Below, in pieces: positions 48,677-56,053 of a stretch of DNA of 64,000 nucleotides (within the stretch, counting starts at the first letter, position 1; each line of letters begins with the position of its first letter). The translations under genes were made by a program, and so were the position numbers. The stretch lies in contig CAZKTE010000001.1 in NCBI GenBank assembly GCA_964555625.1, positions 1 through 64,000 of the forward strand. Direction: 5' to 3'. Origin of the DNA: CAZJKE01 sp964555625. Its GTDB lineage: Bacteria > Planctomycetota > Phycisphaerae > Phycisphaerales > SM1A02. The notes beneath the pieces were generated by a model. The model was given only the letters and a program-made list of their open reading frames with translations, searched no databases and was not told the origin of the DNA.

Positions 48677-49375
48677 CTATTCCTCTCCCGATCCCAGGTA
48701 CGAGCGGTCCACGCCGATGAGGATCTTCAGCGACGTGGACACGAGGCCCAGGGCGATGCCGATCATGATCGCGCGGTTCCCCGCGGTGTTGATGACGGAC
48801 ATGATGTCCACGGTGAGGCTGTCGATGCGCAGGAATCCGATGGCATCCGGGAACCAGCCCGTGAGGTACGCGCCCGCCGCGGTGCGGCCCAGCAGGATGA
48901 TGAAGGCCGTGCCCAGCAGCAGGATGGCCTCGACGTTCTTGGCGCGGAAGGCCCGGAACGCAGCAGATGCGACGTAGAAGGCAAGCATCGCAAACATCGT
49001 GGCCGTGAGCGGCTTGAAGGCGTACTCGTAGAGCCACCAGAAGGTGGTGCCGCTCTCGCGGTAACTGCCCGACCACCCGAAGAGCGGGTAGGAGGAGTTG
49101 GGATGGACGCCGAACTTGAAGAGCCCCACGAAGAGTGTCAGGAAGAACGCTCCGAGCGTGATGGCAGAGAACGCCCAGCCCGGAACCCGGTCGCTGACCT
49201 TCTTGAGGTGCAGGAAGAGCAGGTTTCCACCGCCGAGGACGAAGGCGATCGCCGCCAGGACATCGAACCAGATGGCGACGGTCTCGCCCCATGTGGTCGT
49301 CAGGGGGCTGAAGAAGGACAGCAGGATGACGAATCCCGCCGAGCCACAGATCAACAGTGGAATGGTCCGCTTCAT
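48677..49375 (-). CDS. Six-span membrane protein of the MutL-like cluster
   Basis: This 232-residue protein has about six helices, with short loops and a conserved-looking central loop HPNSSYPLFGWSGSYRESG. No enzyme motif is present. It ends in an acidic tail (GSGEE). It starts 10 nt after the DUF6754-like gene and is followed after 4 nt by the next. It may form the membrane base of a complex with the two other membrane proteins. Confidence 0.62.
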   Translation of the reverse strand: MKRTIPLLICGSAGFVILLSFFSPLTTTWGETVAIWFDVLAAIAFVLGGGNLLFLHLKKVSDRVPGWAFSAITLGAFFLTLFVGLFKFGVHPNSSYPLFGWSGSYRESGTTFWWLYEYAFKPLTATMFAMLAFYVASAAFRAFRAKNVEAILLLGTAFIILLGRTAAGAYLTGWFPDAIGFLRIDSLTVDIMSVINTAGNRAIMIGIALGLVSTSLKILIGVDRSYLGSGEE

Positions 49376-49385
49376 CGACGCGCCG

Positions 49386-50288
49386 CTAGAGCAGCGTCTC
49401 CTTCATCCAGGTCGTGAGGGACGCGGCCCACCCCCACTGCGTCATCGAGGCGATCGTCGCCGTGGCGATGCCCACGGCCATCAGGCCCCCGGCGAGCACC
49501 TTGCCCATGTCCTGGCCCTTGAGGGAGCCGAGTTCCTCGGCCGACCCGGTCAGGTACGCCGAGGCGGCGAAGAACTCCTCGCCAATGAGCGTGTAGTCAC
49601 AGGCCGCAACAAAGAAGGGCAGTTGCGCGGGCATCGCCGTCCCCGCCACCTGGATCGCCCCGATGGCGTTTCCGGTCTCGGCGAGGATCAGCGACTCTGC
49701 GTAGAAGGCGCCCATGTAGAAGCAGGCAGCGGGCTTCTCGCGGACCATCAGGCCCGAGAGGTAGGCGACATAACCGAACTGCTCATCAGTGACGTAGTAG
49801 ATCTCGTCCTCGTTGAATGCATCGGGTCGGCCGGCGGCGAGGTAGGAGGCCTCGACGGTCTCGCGGGCTGTGGTCATCACCAGCGATCGGCTCGTTGGCA
49901 CCTCGATGCGAGCGCCGTACTCGGCGGCCGTCTGCGTCACGCGCGAGAGGATGTTGAGGCCGGCGATCGTCTGCACGTCGTTCATGTCGAGGATGCCCGG
50001 CACGAAGAGGCAGTTGCGGCCCATCTCGGTGGCACGGCCAACCGCTTCCTCGATCGCCTCGAGGCCCGCGATCTTGCGAACCTTGATGGGCTTGCCGCTT
50101 CGGGCGACCCGGATGTAGTAGAGAATCGCGCTGCAGACCAGCAGCGTGATGATGAAGAGCCAGAACTCGTCCACGAGGAAGATGCTCGCGAACCCCGTCG
50201 CCGCCTCGTCCTCTGCGCCGTGCGCAGCGATCGCGGGGATCGCCACAAGGACGGGCAAGGCACGGGCATGGGGGAACCTTCTCTTCAT
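49386..50288 (-). CDS. Exported membrane protein resembling DUF6754
   Basis: The protein (300 aa) starts with a signal peptide (ARALPVLVAIPAIAAHG) and has a strong membrane helix at 42-59. A cytoplasmic-looking domain with KIAGLEAIEEAVGRATEMGR and LFVPGILDMNDVQTIAGLNIL follows, then a hydrophobic C-terminal segment (264-284). From memory it looks like the family Pfam calls DUF6754; this was not checked. The middle part (VREKPAACFYMGAFYAESL, ILAETGNAIGAIQVAGTAMPAQLPFFV) is unusually Ala/Gly-rich. It lies between the barrel/KOW protein and the six-span protein, 9 nt and 10 nt away, and is part of the MutL-like cluster. Confidence 0.65.
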   Translation of the reverse strand: MKRRFPHARALPVLVAIPAIAAHGAEDEAATGFASIFLVDEFWLFIITLLVCSAILYYIRVARSGKPIKVRKIAGLEAIEEAVGRATEMGRNCLFVPGILDMNDVQTIAGLNILSRVTQTAAEYGARIEVPTSRSLVMTTARETVEASYLAAGRPDAFNEDEIYYVTDEQFGYVAYLSGLMVREKPAACFYMGAFYAESLILAETGNAIGAIQVAGTAMPAQLPFFVAACDYTLIGEEFFAASAYLTGSAEELGSLKGQDMGKVLAGGLMAVGIATATIASMTQWGWAASLTTWMKETLL

Positions 50289-50297
50289 CAGACTCTC

Positions 50298-51428
50298 TTA
50301 CTCCTCGATGAGCTCGACGTTGGCTCGCGGAACGATAACACGCTCGCCGTCCTCGAGGGACACCTCGAGTACCCTCGCCTTCGATCCTGAGCCCAGCTCG
50401 GTCGGCTCGCTGGGCAGTCCGGCGACCTCGCCCAGCATCCCGAACCAGGGGTCGCGGATGATGCGTACGCTGCGGCCGATCTCCAGCAGGCCCGCCTCGC
50501 GATCGGCTCCGCTGCCGCCGCCCTTTGCCCCATCTTCCAGCGGCACAAGCACTTCCGGTCGCATCACGCCAGCTCGAATCTGGGTGGCGCCATTTACGGA
50601 CGCCTCGCGTCCCTCGTGGCTTGCAAGCATGTCCCAACTGCGGCGGGCCATGGCAATATCGCCGAATCCCTCGGTGACGATCAGCGTGATTCCCTTGTCC
50701 TCTGATCCGGTGATCGCCACGCCCAGGTCGTAGCCGAGGAACTCCTTGAGATCGTGATCGTCGATGCCGCCGCTGACGAGGGCCGCTGCACCCACATCAA
50801 TTGCGCGGGTGATCGCCTCGATGGTAATTCGCCCGCCGCCGACGATGACGCAGCCGGCCATGTCGTCGCTGATGACGTCGGCCGTCACCGGCTCCTCGCA
50901 GTCGCTGCAGGCCATGCGGATGGGTCCGAAGGTCTCGCCGCCGATGCCGAAGATGCCCTGCACGAAGCAGACGTCGGCCTCAACCTCGCAGCCGTTGCCC
51001 TTCATGACCTTCACCACGGTGCCGCCAACGTAGGCCTTCACCTGCACGGGCAGGTCCGGTCCACGAATGATCAACTGCCCGGTCACCGCCGAGACCGTCT
51101 CGATCGTGCCGGCGTAGCGGCTCTCGACGCTCTTTCGGAACGCGATGCCGAAGAGTCCCTTCGTCTCGGCGATCGTGTCGCCGATCTCCACGCTGTCGCC
51201 CTCGGACTTGACCATGCACTCGGCGATGTCCTTGGGTGGCATGGCAAGGAGGCTGGCCATGTTCATCGGGTAGACCTCGCCAGGCATGAACGTCTCGGCG
51301 ACGACCTGGTCGGCCTCGACGTGATCGCCCTTCTTAACGAGTACGTCGCCGGCGATCGGCAGCCGACGCGTCACGCGGTGCGTGACATGCTCGGTGACCA
51401 GCAGTCCTGGGGTGTAGGCGTGTGCCAT
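50298..51428 (-). CDS. Barrel-sandwich/KOW-type protein of the MutL-like cluster
   Basis: This 376-residue soluble protein combines two lipoyl-like half-barrels near the N terminus (GDVLVKKGDHVEADQVVAE at 27-45 and GDSVEIGDTIAE at 77-88), of the kind found in RnfC and HlyD proteins, with a middle domain containing VIVGGGRITIEAITRAIDVGAAALVSGGI. It ends with a KOW-like segment (RSVRIIRDPWFGMLGEVAGL at 319-338). Two cysteines in MACSDCEEP might bind metal. No lysine in a biotin or lipoyl motif (MKM or DKA) was seen, so the barrels are probably structural. It lies between the ASKHA ATPase (10 nt away) and the DUF6754-like protein (9 nt away). Confidence 0.65.
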   Translation of the reverse strand: MAHAYTPGLLVTEHVTHRVTRRLPIAGDVLVKKGDHVEADQVVAETFMPGEVYPMNMASLLAMPPKDIAECMVKSEGDSVEIGDTIAETKGLFGIAFRKSVESRYAGTIETVSAVTGQLIIRGPDLPVQVKAYVGGTVVKVMKGNGCEVEADVCFVQGIFGIGGETFGPIRMACSDCEEPVTADVISDDMAGCVIVGGGRITIEAITRAIDVGAAALVSGGIDDHDLKEFLGYDLGVAITGSEDKGITLIVTEGFGDIAMARRSWDMLASHEGREASVNGATQIRAGVMRPEVLVPLEDGAKGGGSGADREAGLLEIGRSVRIIRDPWFGMLGEVAGLPSEPTELGSGSKARVLEVSLEDGERVIVPRANVELIEE

Positions 51429-51437
51429 GGGGGTGTC

Positions 51438-53267
51438 CTAGGACGCGGCCAGCGCGACCTCCTCCGGGTAGACCTCGGCGGCCTCGTACCACCCGCTCAG
51501 CGCCGAACAACATGTGTCACGATCCTGAGGCAGCTCCAGCGGGCGACCGCGACCATCCAGCAGCAGGCCCACGGTGCCACCGCGGACCTCCTTGGTGACA
51601 CGGGCGCCGCTGCCGGCTCCTGCGTCGAAGCCCTTGGCTGGCTCGATGGTGATCGTGGCCGCTTCGCCCTCTCCAAGGGCCAGCAGCTGCAGATCGCCGT
51701 AGGCGATCTCACCCTGCTCGTTGAGTGTCTCTCCCTCAAGGCTGTACTTGAAACAGGCCTTGCCGGCCTTGCCGTGGCCGGCGGGCGCCACGCAGGTGCC
51801 CAGGTAGATCAAGCAGTCGCGCTCGAAGACCTCGGTAGCGGCCTTGGGGTGCACCGAGGCGAGCACGCCTAGGTGGGGCATCATGAAGATCGAGTCCTTG
51901 GCGAGCATCGTCACGCCCTCTGGTTGGAAGGCGTCCACGAGCATCAACGCCGTCTGGTGCATGCGCGGTGCGTGCGAGAGCACGCCGCCGCTGGCGACTA
52001 GAAGGTCGAGCTTCATGTTGTTGACGATGGTCTGTCCACCCATCTGCTGGCTGAAGGTGTCGCCGACGGTCCGCTGCTGCTGCACGCCCTTGAGCGTCGT
52101 GGCGAACTCCTTGTGCTGCTGGTAGGCAAGCCGCAACGCCTCGCGCGCCACAGCCTGCTCGAAGATCAGCGCCTCGCGCGACTGCGGGATGGTGGTCGGG
52201 CGAATCATCTTGTTCTTGACGCGGTTGCGCAGTTCGCGCTCGTCCATGTCAAAGTGCACCCAGCGCAGGACGCTGGCCATCGTCGCCTCGGCGCAGACAT
52301 TTGAGATCGAGTAGCTCATCCCGAGGTTCGCGCTGACCGTTCTATTGAAGGTCTCGTCGAAGACGCTGAAGACATCGGTGGTCGCGCCGCCGATGTCCAC
52401 GCCCACCACATTGATGCCGTGGGTGCGGGCGATCTCCTGAAGGATGTCGCCCACGGCGCCTGGGGTGGGCATGATTGGCGCATCGGTCCACTCCATGAGC
52501 GTGTCGTATCCCGGTGCGTGCGCCATCACGTGCTCGAGGAAGACATCGTGGATCTTGTCGCGCGCTGGCCCAAGGTTCTCCCGCTCCAGAACCGGTCGGA
52601 GGTTGTCGACGAGCGCCAGGTCGATCCAGTCCTCCTGGAGTACCCGCTCCACATCTTCTCTTGCATCGGTGTTCCCCGCGTAAATGATGGGCATCTCATA
52701 CTCGCTGCCGAATCGCGGCTGTGGACGCGCTGGGGCGATGAGCTCGGCGAGCTGCACGACCTTCTCCGTCGTGCCGCCGTCGGTGCCTCCGCTGAGGAGG
52801 ATCATGTCCGGCCTCAGCTCGCGGATGCGCTGGATCTGCTGGTGGGGTCTGCGCTTGTCATTGGAACTAATGACATCCATCACGATGGCCCCTGCGCCAA
52901 GCGCAGCACGCTTGGCGCTGGCGGCGGTCATCTCGGCGATCACGCCGGCGACCATCATCTGGAGGCCGCCGCCTGCGCTCGACGTCGAGATGTAGAGGTC
53001 GCATCCCTTCTTGCCCTTGGCCGGCTGGATGATCTTGCCCTGCTTGTCGACGAGTTGACGCCCGGCAAGTTCGCCGACCTCGGTGACGGCGTTGCCGACG
53101 CCGATCGAGACGTTGGCGAATGGCTTCTCGACCGTGGTGGGCGCCTCACCGCGGTGGGTCTGGCGATACTCGCCGTCCACCTTCTGGATGAGGATGGCCT
53201 TCGTGGTCGTGCTGCCACAGTCCGTGGCAAGGATGACGTCGATCTTGTCGAGGTCCAGGGGGCTCAT
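51438..53267 (-). CDS. MutL/GlmL-type ASKHA ATPase
   Basis: This 609-residue protein is similar to MutL/GlmL, the protein found beside adenosylcobalamin-dependent glutamate mutase, and belongs to the actin/Hsp70/sugar-kinase superfamily. Phosphate-binding loops are visible: LATDCGSTTTKAIL at 13-26 and VGVDIGGATTDVFSVF at 288-303. The conserved STSSAGGGLQMMV is at 94-106. No mutase subunit (GlmS, GlmE) or B12-binding protein is in the window. It overlaps the 109-residue gene upstream by ATGA and is 10 nt from the barrel/KOW gene. It probably uses ATP to change the state of a partner; what the partner is here is open. Start: ATG at 53267; a longer frame to 53318 was rejected for the coupling. 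Confidence 0.8.
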   Translation of the reverse strand: MSPLDLDKIDVILATDCGSTTTKAILIQKVDGEYRQTHRGEAPTTVEKPFANVSIGVGNAVTEVGELAGRQLVDKQGKIIQPAKGKKGCDLYISTSSAGGGLQMMVAGVIAEMTAASAKRAALGAGAIVMDVISSNDKRRPHQQIQRIRELRPDMILLSGGTDGGTTEKVVQLAELIAPARPQPRFGSEYEMPIIYAGNTDAREDVERVLQEDWIDLALVDNLRPVLERENLGPARDKIHDVFLEHVMAHAPGYDTLMEWTDAPIMPTPGAVGDILQEIARTHGINVVGVDIGGATTDVFSVFDETFNRTVSANLGMSYSISNVCAEATMASVLRWVHFDMDERELRNRVKNKMIRPTTIPQSREALIFEQAVAREALRLAYQQHKEFATTLKGVQQQRTVGDTFSQQMGGQTIVNNMKLDLLVASGGVLSHAPRMHQTALMLVDAFQPEGVTMLAKDSIFMMPHLGVLASVHPKAATEVFERDCLIYLGTCVAPAGHGKAGKACFKYSLEGETLNEQGEIAYGDLQLLALGEGEAATITIEPAKGFDAGAGSGARVTKEVRGGTVGLLLDGRGRPLELPQDRDTCCSALSGWYEAAEVYPEEVALAAS

Positions 53268-53593
53268 GCTTGCTTTGCTCCCTCGGCCTCGATCTCCTCG
53301 ATGCGCAGGCGGATCCACTCGGCCGCGCCGCGGTGCTCAAGGTACTCGGCGACGTGCTTCCATCCCTGCGCCGGAATGAAGGCCGAGATCATCGGGTGGA
53401 AGAAGTGCATGGCCTGGGACCCCATGAAATTCAGTGGCCGGCCCAGCTCCAGGCCCAGCAGCGCAGGAGTCGCCATGCGGCGACGTACGATGCCCCGACA
53501 GAGCCGCTCGACCACCTCCCGCTGGGCGGGCGTAGGCTCGCAAGGACCCGGTGGGTCCACGGCGAAGGCGTGCTTGAGCCATGTGCGCTTCAT
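53264..53593 (-). CDS. Small helical protein of the MutL-like cluster
   Basis: The 109-residue protein is helical and basic at the N terminus and acidic at the C terminus (IRLRIEEIEAEGAKQA). The middle NFMGSQAMHFFHPMISAFIPA is amphipathic, perhaps lying on the membrane. No family is recognised. It overlaps both neighbours by 4 nt (ATGA), so it must be translated with the ATPase. An accessory subunit of the ATPase is likely from position alone. Confidence 0.65.
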   Translation of the reverse strand: MKRTWLKHAFAVDPPGPCEPTPAQREVVERLCRGIVRRRMATPALLGLELGRPLNFMGSQAMHFFHPMISAFIPAQGWKHVAEYLEHRGAAEWIRLRIEEIEAEGAKQA

Positions 53594-54006
53594 GCCACGC
53601 CCTCGGGCAGGTGGTCGTAGATGGCGGCCACGACCTCGTCGCGGCGATCACTGAAGTAGAGGTTCATGCCGCGGTCCCACCGGGACGGTCGATGCCGCCG
53701 CGACAGGAACCCCCCGTCGCTATCGACGAAGCAGCGCCGCACGTCGCTCCAACGCAGGTGCAGCCGCCGCAGCGGATAGCGGGCGGTAATTCCCTCTTCA
53801 TCAATCGTGAAGCGGCTAGTAAGGAAGAAGACGTTGAGCATCACGACCATAAGGATCGCGCCCCCGATCGACGCGAGGGGACCGATCGTCCACAGCATCG
53901 CGGCGATTCCAAGGATCCCCGCCACGGCCACGATCGCCCTTCGCGGATGGGTCGCGGCGGGGCAGGCCCGCCAGGTCATCGTCGTTGTATCGCTTGCCTC
54001 AGCCAT
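53590..54006 (-). CDS. Two-helix membrane protein with PH-like domain, first of the MutL-like cluster
   Basis: The 138-residue protein has two adjacent membrane helices (about 27-45 and 48-65) and then a domain with the pattern of bacterial PH-like domains: SRFTIDEEGITARYPLRRLHLRWSDVRRCFV and MNLYFSDRRDEVVAAIYDHL. Similar proteins are membrane-bound and of unknown role. The ATG at 54006 is chosen; a GTG at 54027 is possible. It begins 36 nt after birA and overlaps the next gene by ATGA, so it marks the start of the eight-gene block. TACAGT near 54031-54026 could be its -10. Confidence 0.65.
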   Translation of the reverse strand: MAEASDTTTMTWRACPAATHPRRAIVAVAGILGIAAMLWTIGPLASIGGAILMVVMLNVFFLTSRFTIDEEGITARYPLRRLHLRWSDVRRCFVDSDGGFLSRRHRPSRWDRGMNLYFSDRRDEVVAAIYDHLPEGVA

Positions 54007-54042
54007 GCTTGGTACCGGGCGGCACACTGTAGCGAACCACCA

Positions 54043-54765
54043 TTACCGACGCACCATCGTGGTCGTGTGCGCCGGCAGCAGCACCCTTCCGTGGGCCGCC
54101 TGCACGATGAGACCATCGTTTGGGTCAATGTCCACGACATCCCCACTGACCTCGCGGCCCCCCACCTCAAAGGTCCGGTGCGTCCCGATCAACACGTCCC
54201 GGCGGCGCCACGCCGCCGCCGCGGTGTCCACGTCGCGACCGGGTGCGTCCAGCGCCGCCGCCGCGACGGCGGCTGCGACCTCCCAGCGCGTGACGGTCTT
54301 CCCTTCGGCAGCAAGACTCGTGGCGAGGCCCGCCAGCGACGGTCCCCAGGTCGTCTGCAGGACGTTGACGCCGATGCCCACCAGGCACGCGTCGCCGCGG
54401 CGCTCGATCAGGACACCGGCGAGCTTGCGGTCACCAAGCAGCAGGTCGTTGGGCCAGCAAATGCCGGTGTTCACCCATGCGTCGAGCGCCTCGGCGAGCG
54501 CGACTGCCAGATTGATGCCCAGAGGCGCAACGGCCAGCCGATGATCCAGTACGACCGTCACGGCGATGCCCTCGCCCATCGGGTCCTCCCACGATCGACC
54601 CATGCGGCCGCGACCCGCGTCCTGATGTAGGGTGGCGACGACATCTCCGGGGGCAGCATTGAGCTCCGCGGCAAGTTCCTGTGTGCTTGCGGTCCGCTCG
54701 ACCACGTGGGCGGTGCCCGGCGCCACTGCGCCAAGCGCCTCCTGCCAGGCGGCCAGTTCGCTCAT
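54043..54765 (-). CDS. birA: Biotin--[acetyl-CoA-carboxylase] ligase (no repressor domain)
   Basis: BirA (240 aa) attaches biotin to the carboxyl carrier protein of acetyl-CoA carboxylase. It has the ATP/biotin loop GRGRMGRSWEDP, WPNDLLLGDRKLAGVLIE with the catalytic lysine, and a short C-terminal SH3-like domain. It lacks an N-terminal winged helix, so it does not repress biotin genes. It follows nadC with an ATGA overlap. Malonyl-CoA made with its help feeds the fab genes downstream on the same strand. Confidence 0.93.
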   Translation of the reverse strand: MSELAAWQEALGAVAPGTAHVVERTASTQELAAELNAAPGDVVATLHQDAGRGRMGRSWEDPMGEGIAVTVVLDHRLAVAPLGINLAVALAEALDAWVNTGICWPNDLLLGDRKLAGVLIERRGDACLVGIGVNVLQTTWGPSLAGLATSLAAEGKTVTRWEVAAAVAAAALDAPGRDVDTAAAAWRRRDVLIGTHRTFEVGGREVSGDVVDIDPNDGLIVQAAHGRVLLPAHTTTMVRR

Positions 54766-55625
54766 GCATCCGTGTCCAGGGCAAGGTCGACCCAGGGCGT
54801 GCCTGCCGTCAAGGCGCCGATGGCGATGCGATCGACGCCGCTCTCGGCAATATCGGCGACGATCTCGAGCGTGACGCCACCGGATGCCTCCAGCAGCGGT
54901 GACGTCGTAGACGAATCGCGCAGGGCCACGGCCTCGCGAAGTAGGTCGGGCAACATGTTGTCCAGGAGGACCATGTCGATTCCGTCAATGGCCAGCACGA
55001 TCGTCAACTGTTCGATCGTGTCGACCTCGATCTCGACGAAGTCCGGCGACGACGCGCGTACCTGCGAGACGGCGGCTCGCAGCACCGCCTCCAGATCGTC
55101 GACGCCGGCGAGGTGGTTGTCCTTGAAAAGCGCAGCGTCGGAGAGGTCGCGGCGATGGGGTGTGCCGCCGCCGCAGGCGACGGCATGTTTGGCCATGTCA
55201 CGCAGCCCAGGCGGAGTCTTGCGCGTGTCGCAGATCTCGCAGGAGTGACCCTCGATGGCGGCGACGAACGCTGCGGTACGCGTCGCGATTCCGCATGCCA
55301 TCCCCAGCGCGTTGAGCAGCGTGCGTTCCAGAGCGAGTACCGCCCGCGCCGGACCACTGAGCGTGCCCAGGTCCGCGCCTTCCTCAAAGGCCGCGCCGTC
55401 GTCCAACGCGGGCACAAGCTGGCAGACGCCCAGCGCAGCAATCGCGCGGGCCAGGGGCTCAAGTCCAGCGACGACGCCCGCCTGGCGTGCCCTGATCGTG
55501 CAACGCATGGTGGCGTCAGGATCGACGATCGCCGCTGATGTGACGTCCGCACCCGCGGCATCCTCCTGCAGCCAGGACTCGAGCATCGCTACGACGCTGG
55601 CGGTGGACATCGCCGCGTCGCTCAT
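54762..55625 (-). CDS. nadC: Nicotinate-nucleotide pyrophosphorylase (carboxylating)
   Basis: NadC (287 aa) makes nicotinate mononucleotide from quinolinate and PRPP in NAD synthesis. Marks are TRKTPPGLRDMAKHAVACGGG, HRRDLSDAALFKDNHLAG, VEIEVDTIEQL and EASGGVTLEIVADIAESGVD. It is coupled by ATGA overlaps to the HIT gene before it and birA after it. nadK at 21 kb completes the step to NADP. Confidence 0.95.
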   Translation of the reverse strand: MSDAAMSTASVVAMLESWLQEDAAGADVTSAAIVDPDATMRCTIRARQAGVVAGLEPLARAIAALGVCQLVPALDDGAAFEEGADLGTLSGPARAVLALERTLLNALGMACGIATRTAAFVAAIEGHSCEICDTRKTPPGLRDMAKHAVACGGGTPHRRDLSDAALFKDNHLAGVDDLEAVLRAAVSQVRASSPDFVEIEVDTIEQLTIVLAIDGIDMVLLDNMLPDLLREAVALRDSSTTSPLLEASGGVTLEIVADIAESGVDRIAIGALTAGTPWVDLALDTDA

Positions 55626-56041
55626 GCCTGCTCCATGGCCGAGCGGATCGACTCGGCGAGGTTCTCGCCGTCCTCGAGCGTCCCGGCGTTCCAGGTGATC
55701 TGCAGGCCGCTGCCATCCTCGTAGCGGGGAATGATGTGGTAGTGCACGTGGAAGACGGCCTGGTGCGCCTCGGCGCCGTTGTTCTGGAGGATGTTGTACG
55801 CACTCGCCCCGGTGGCCTTCAACACCGCCGCGGCCACCTTCACCAGCGCCGCGCCCAGCGCAGCCCCGGCCACCTCGCTGAGTTCGTGGAGCTGCGCGAC
55901 GCGCTCCTTTGGGATCACGAGGGCGTGGCCATAGCTCATGGGCCCTATGTCCAGGAAGGCCAGGACATGCTCGTCCTCATAGAGGCGGTGGCAGGGAATC
56001 TCGCCGTCAAGGATCCGATCAAAGATGGTGGTCATGGCCAA
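55622..56041 (-). CDS. HIT-family nucleotide-binding protein
   Basis: The 139-residue protein is a histidine-triad hydrolase. His98, His100 and His102 lie in the FHVHYHIIPRY motif, after NNGAEAHQAV. Members hydrolyse nucleoside phosphoramidates or dinucleotides. It starts 12 nt after ppdK and overlaps nadC by ATGA. The precise substrate cannot be read from sequence. Confidence 0.93.
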   Translation of the reverse strand: MAMTTIFDRILDGEIPCHRLYEDEHVLAFLDIGPMSYGHALVIPKERVAQLHELSEVAGAALGAALVKVAAAVLKATGASAYNILQNNGAEAHQAVFHVHYHIIPRYEDGSGLQITWNAGTLEDGENLAESIRSAMEQA

Positions 56042-56053
56042 CTGCTCCGTGCG

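Noticed and set aside
50298..51428. The barrel protein as a biotin or lipoyl carrier
   Set aside because: The half-barrels fit the fold, but no MKM, EKM or DKA lysine motif is present in either.
51438..53267. The MutL-like ATPase as DNA mismatch-repair MutL
   Set aside because: It lacks the GHKL ATPase motifs and has two ASKHA phosphate loops instead. The shared name is a coincidence.
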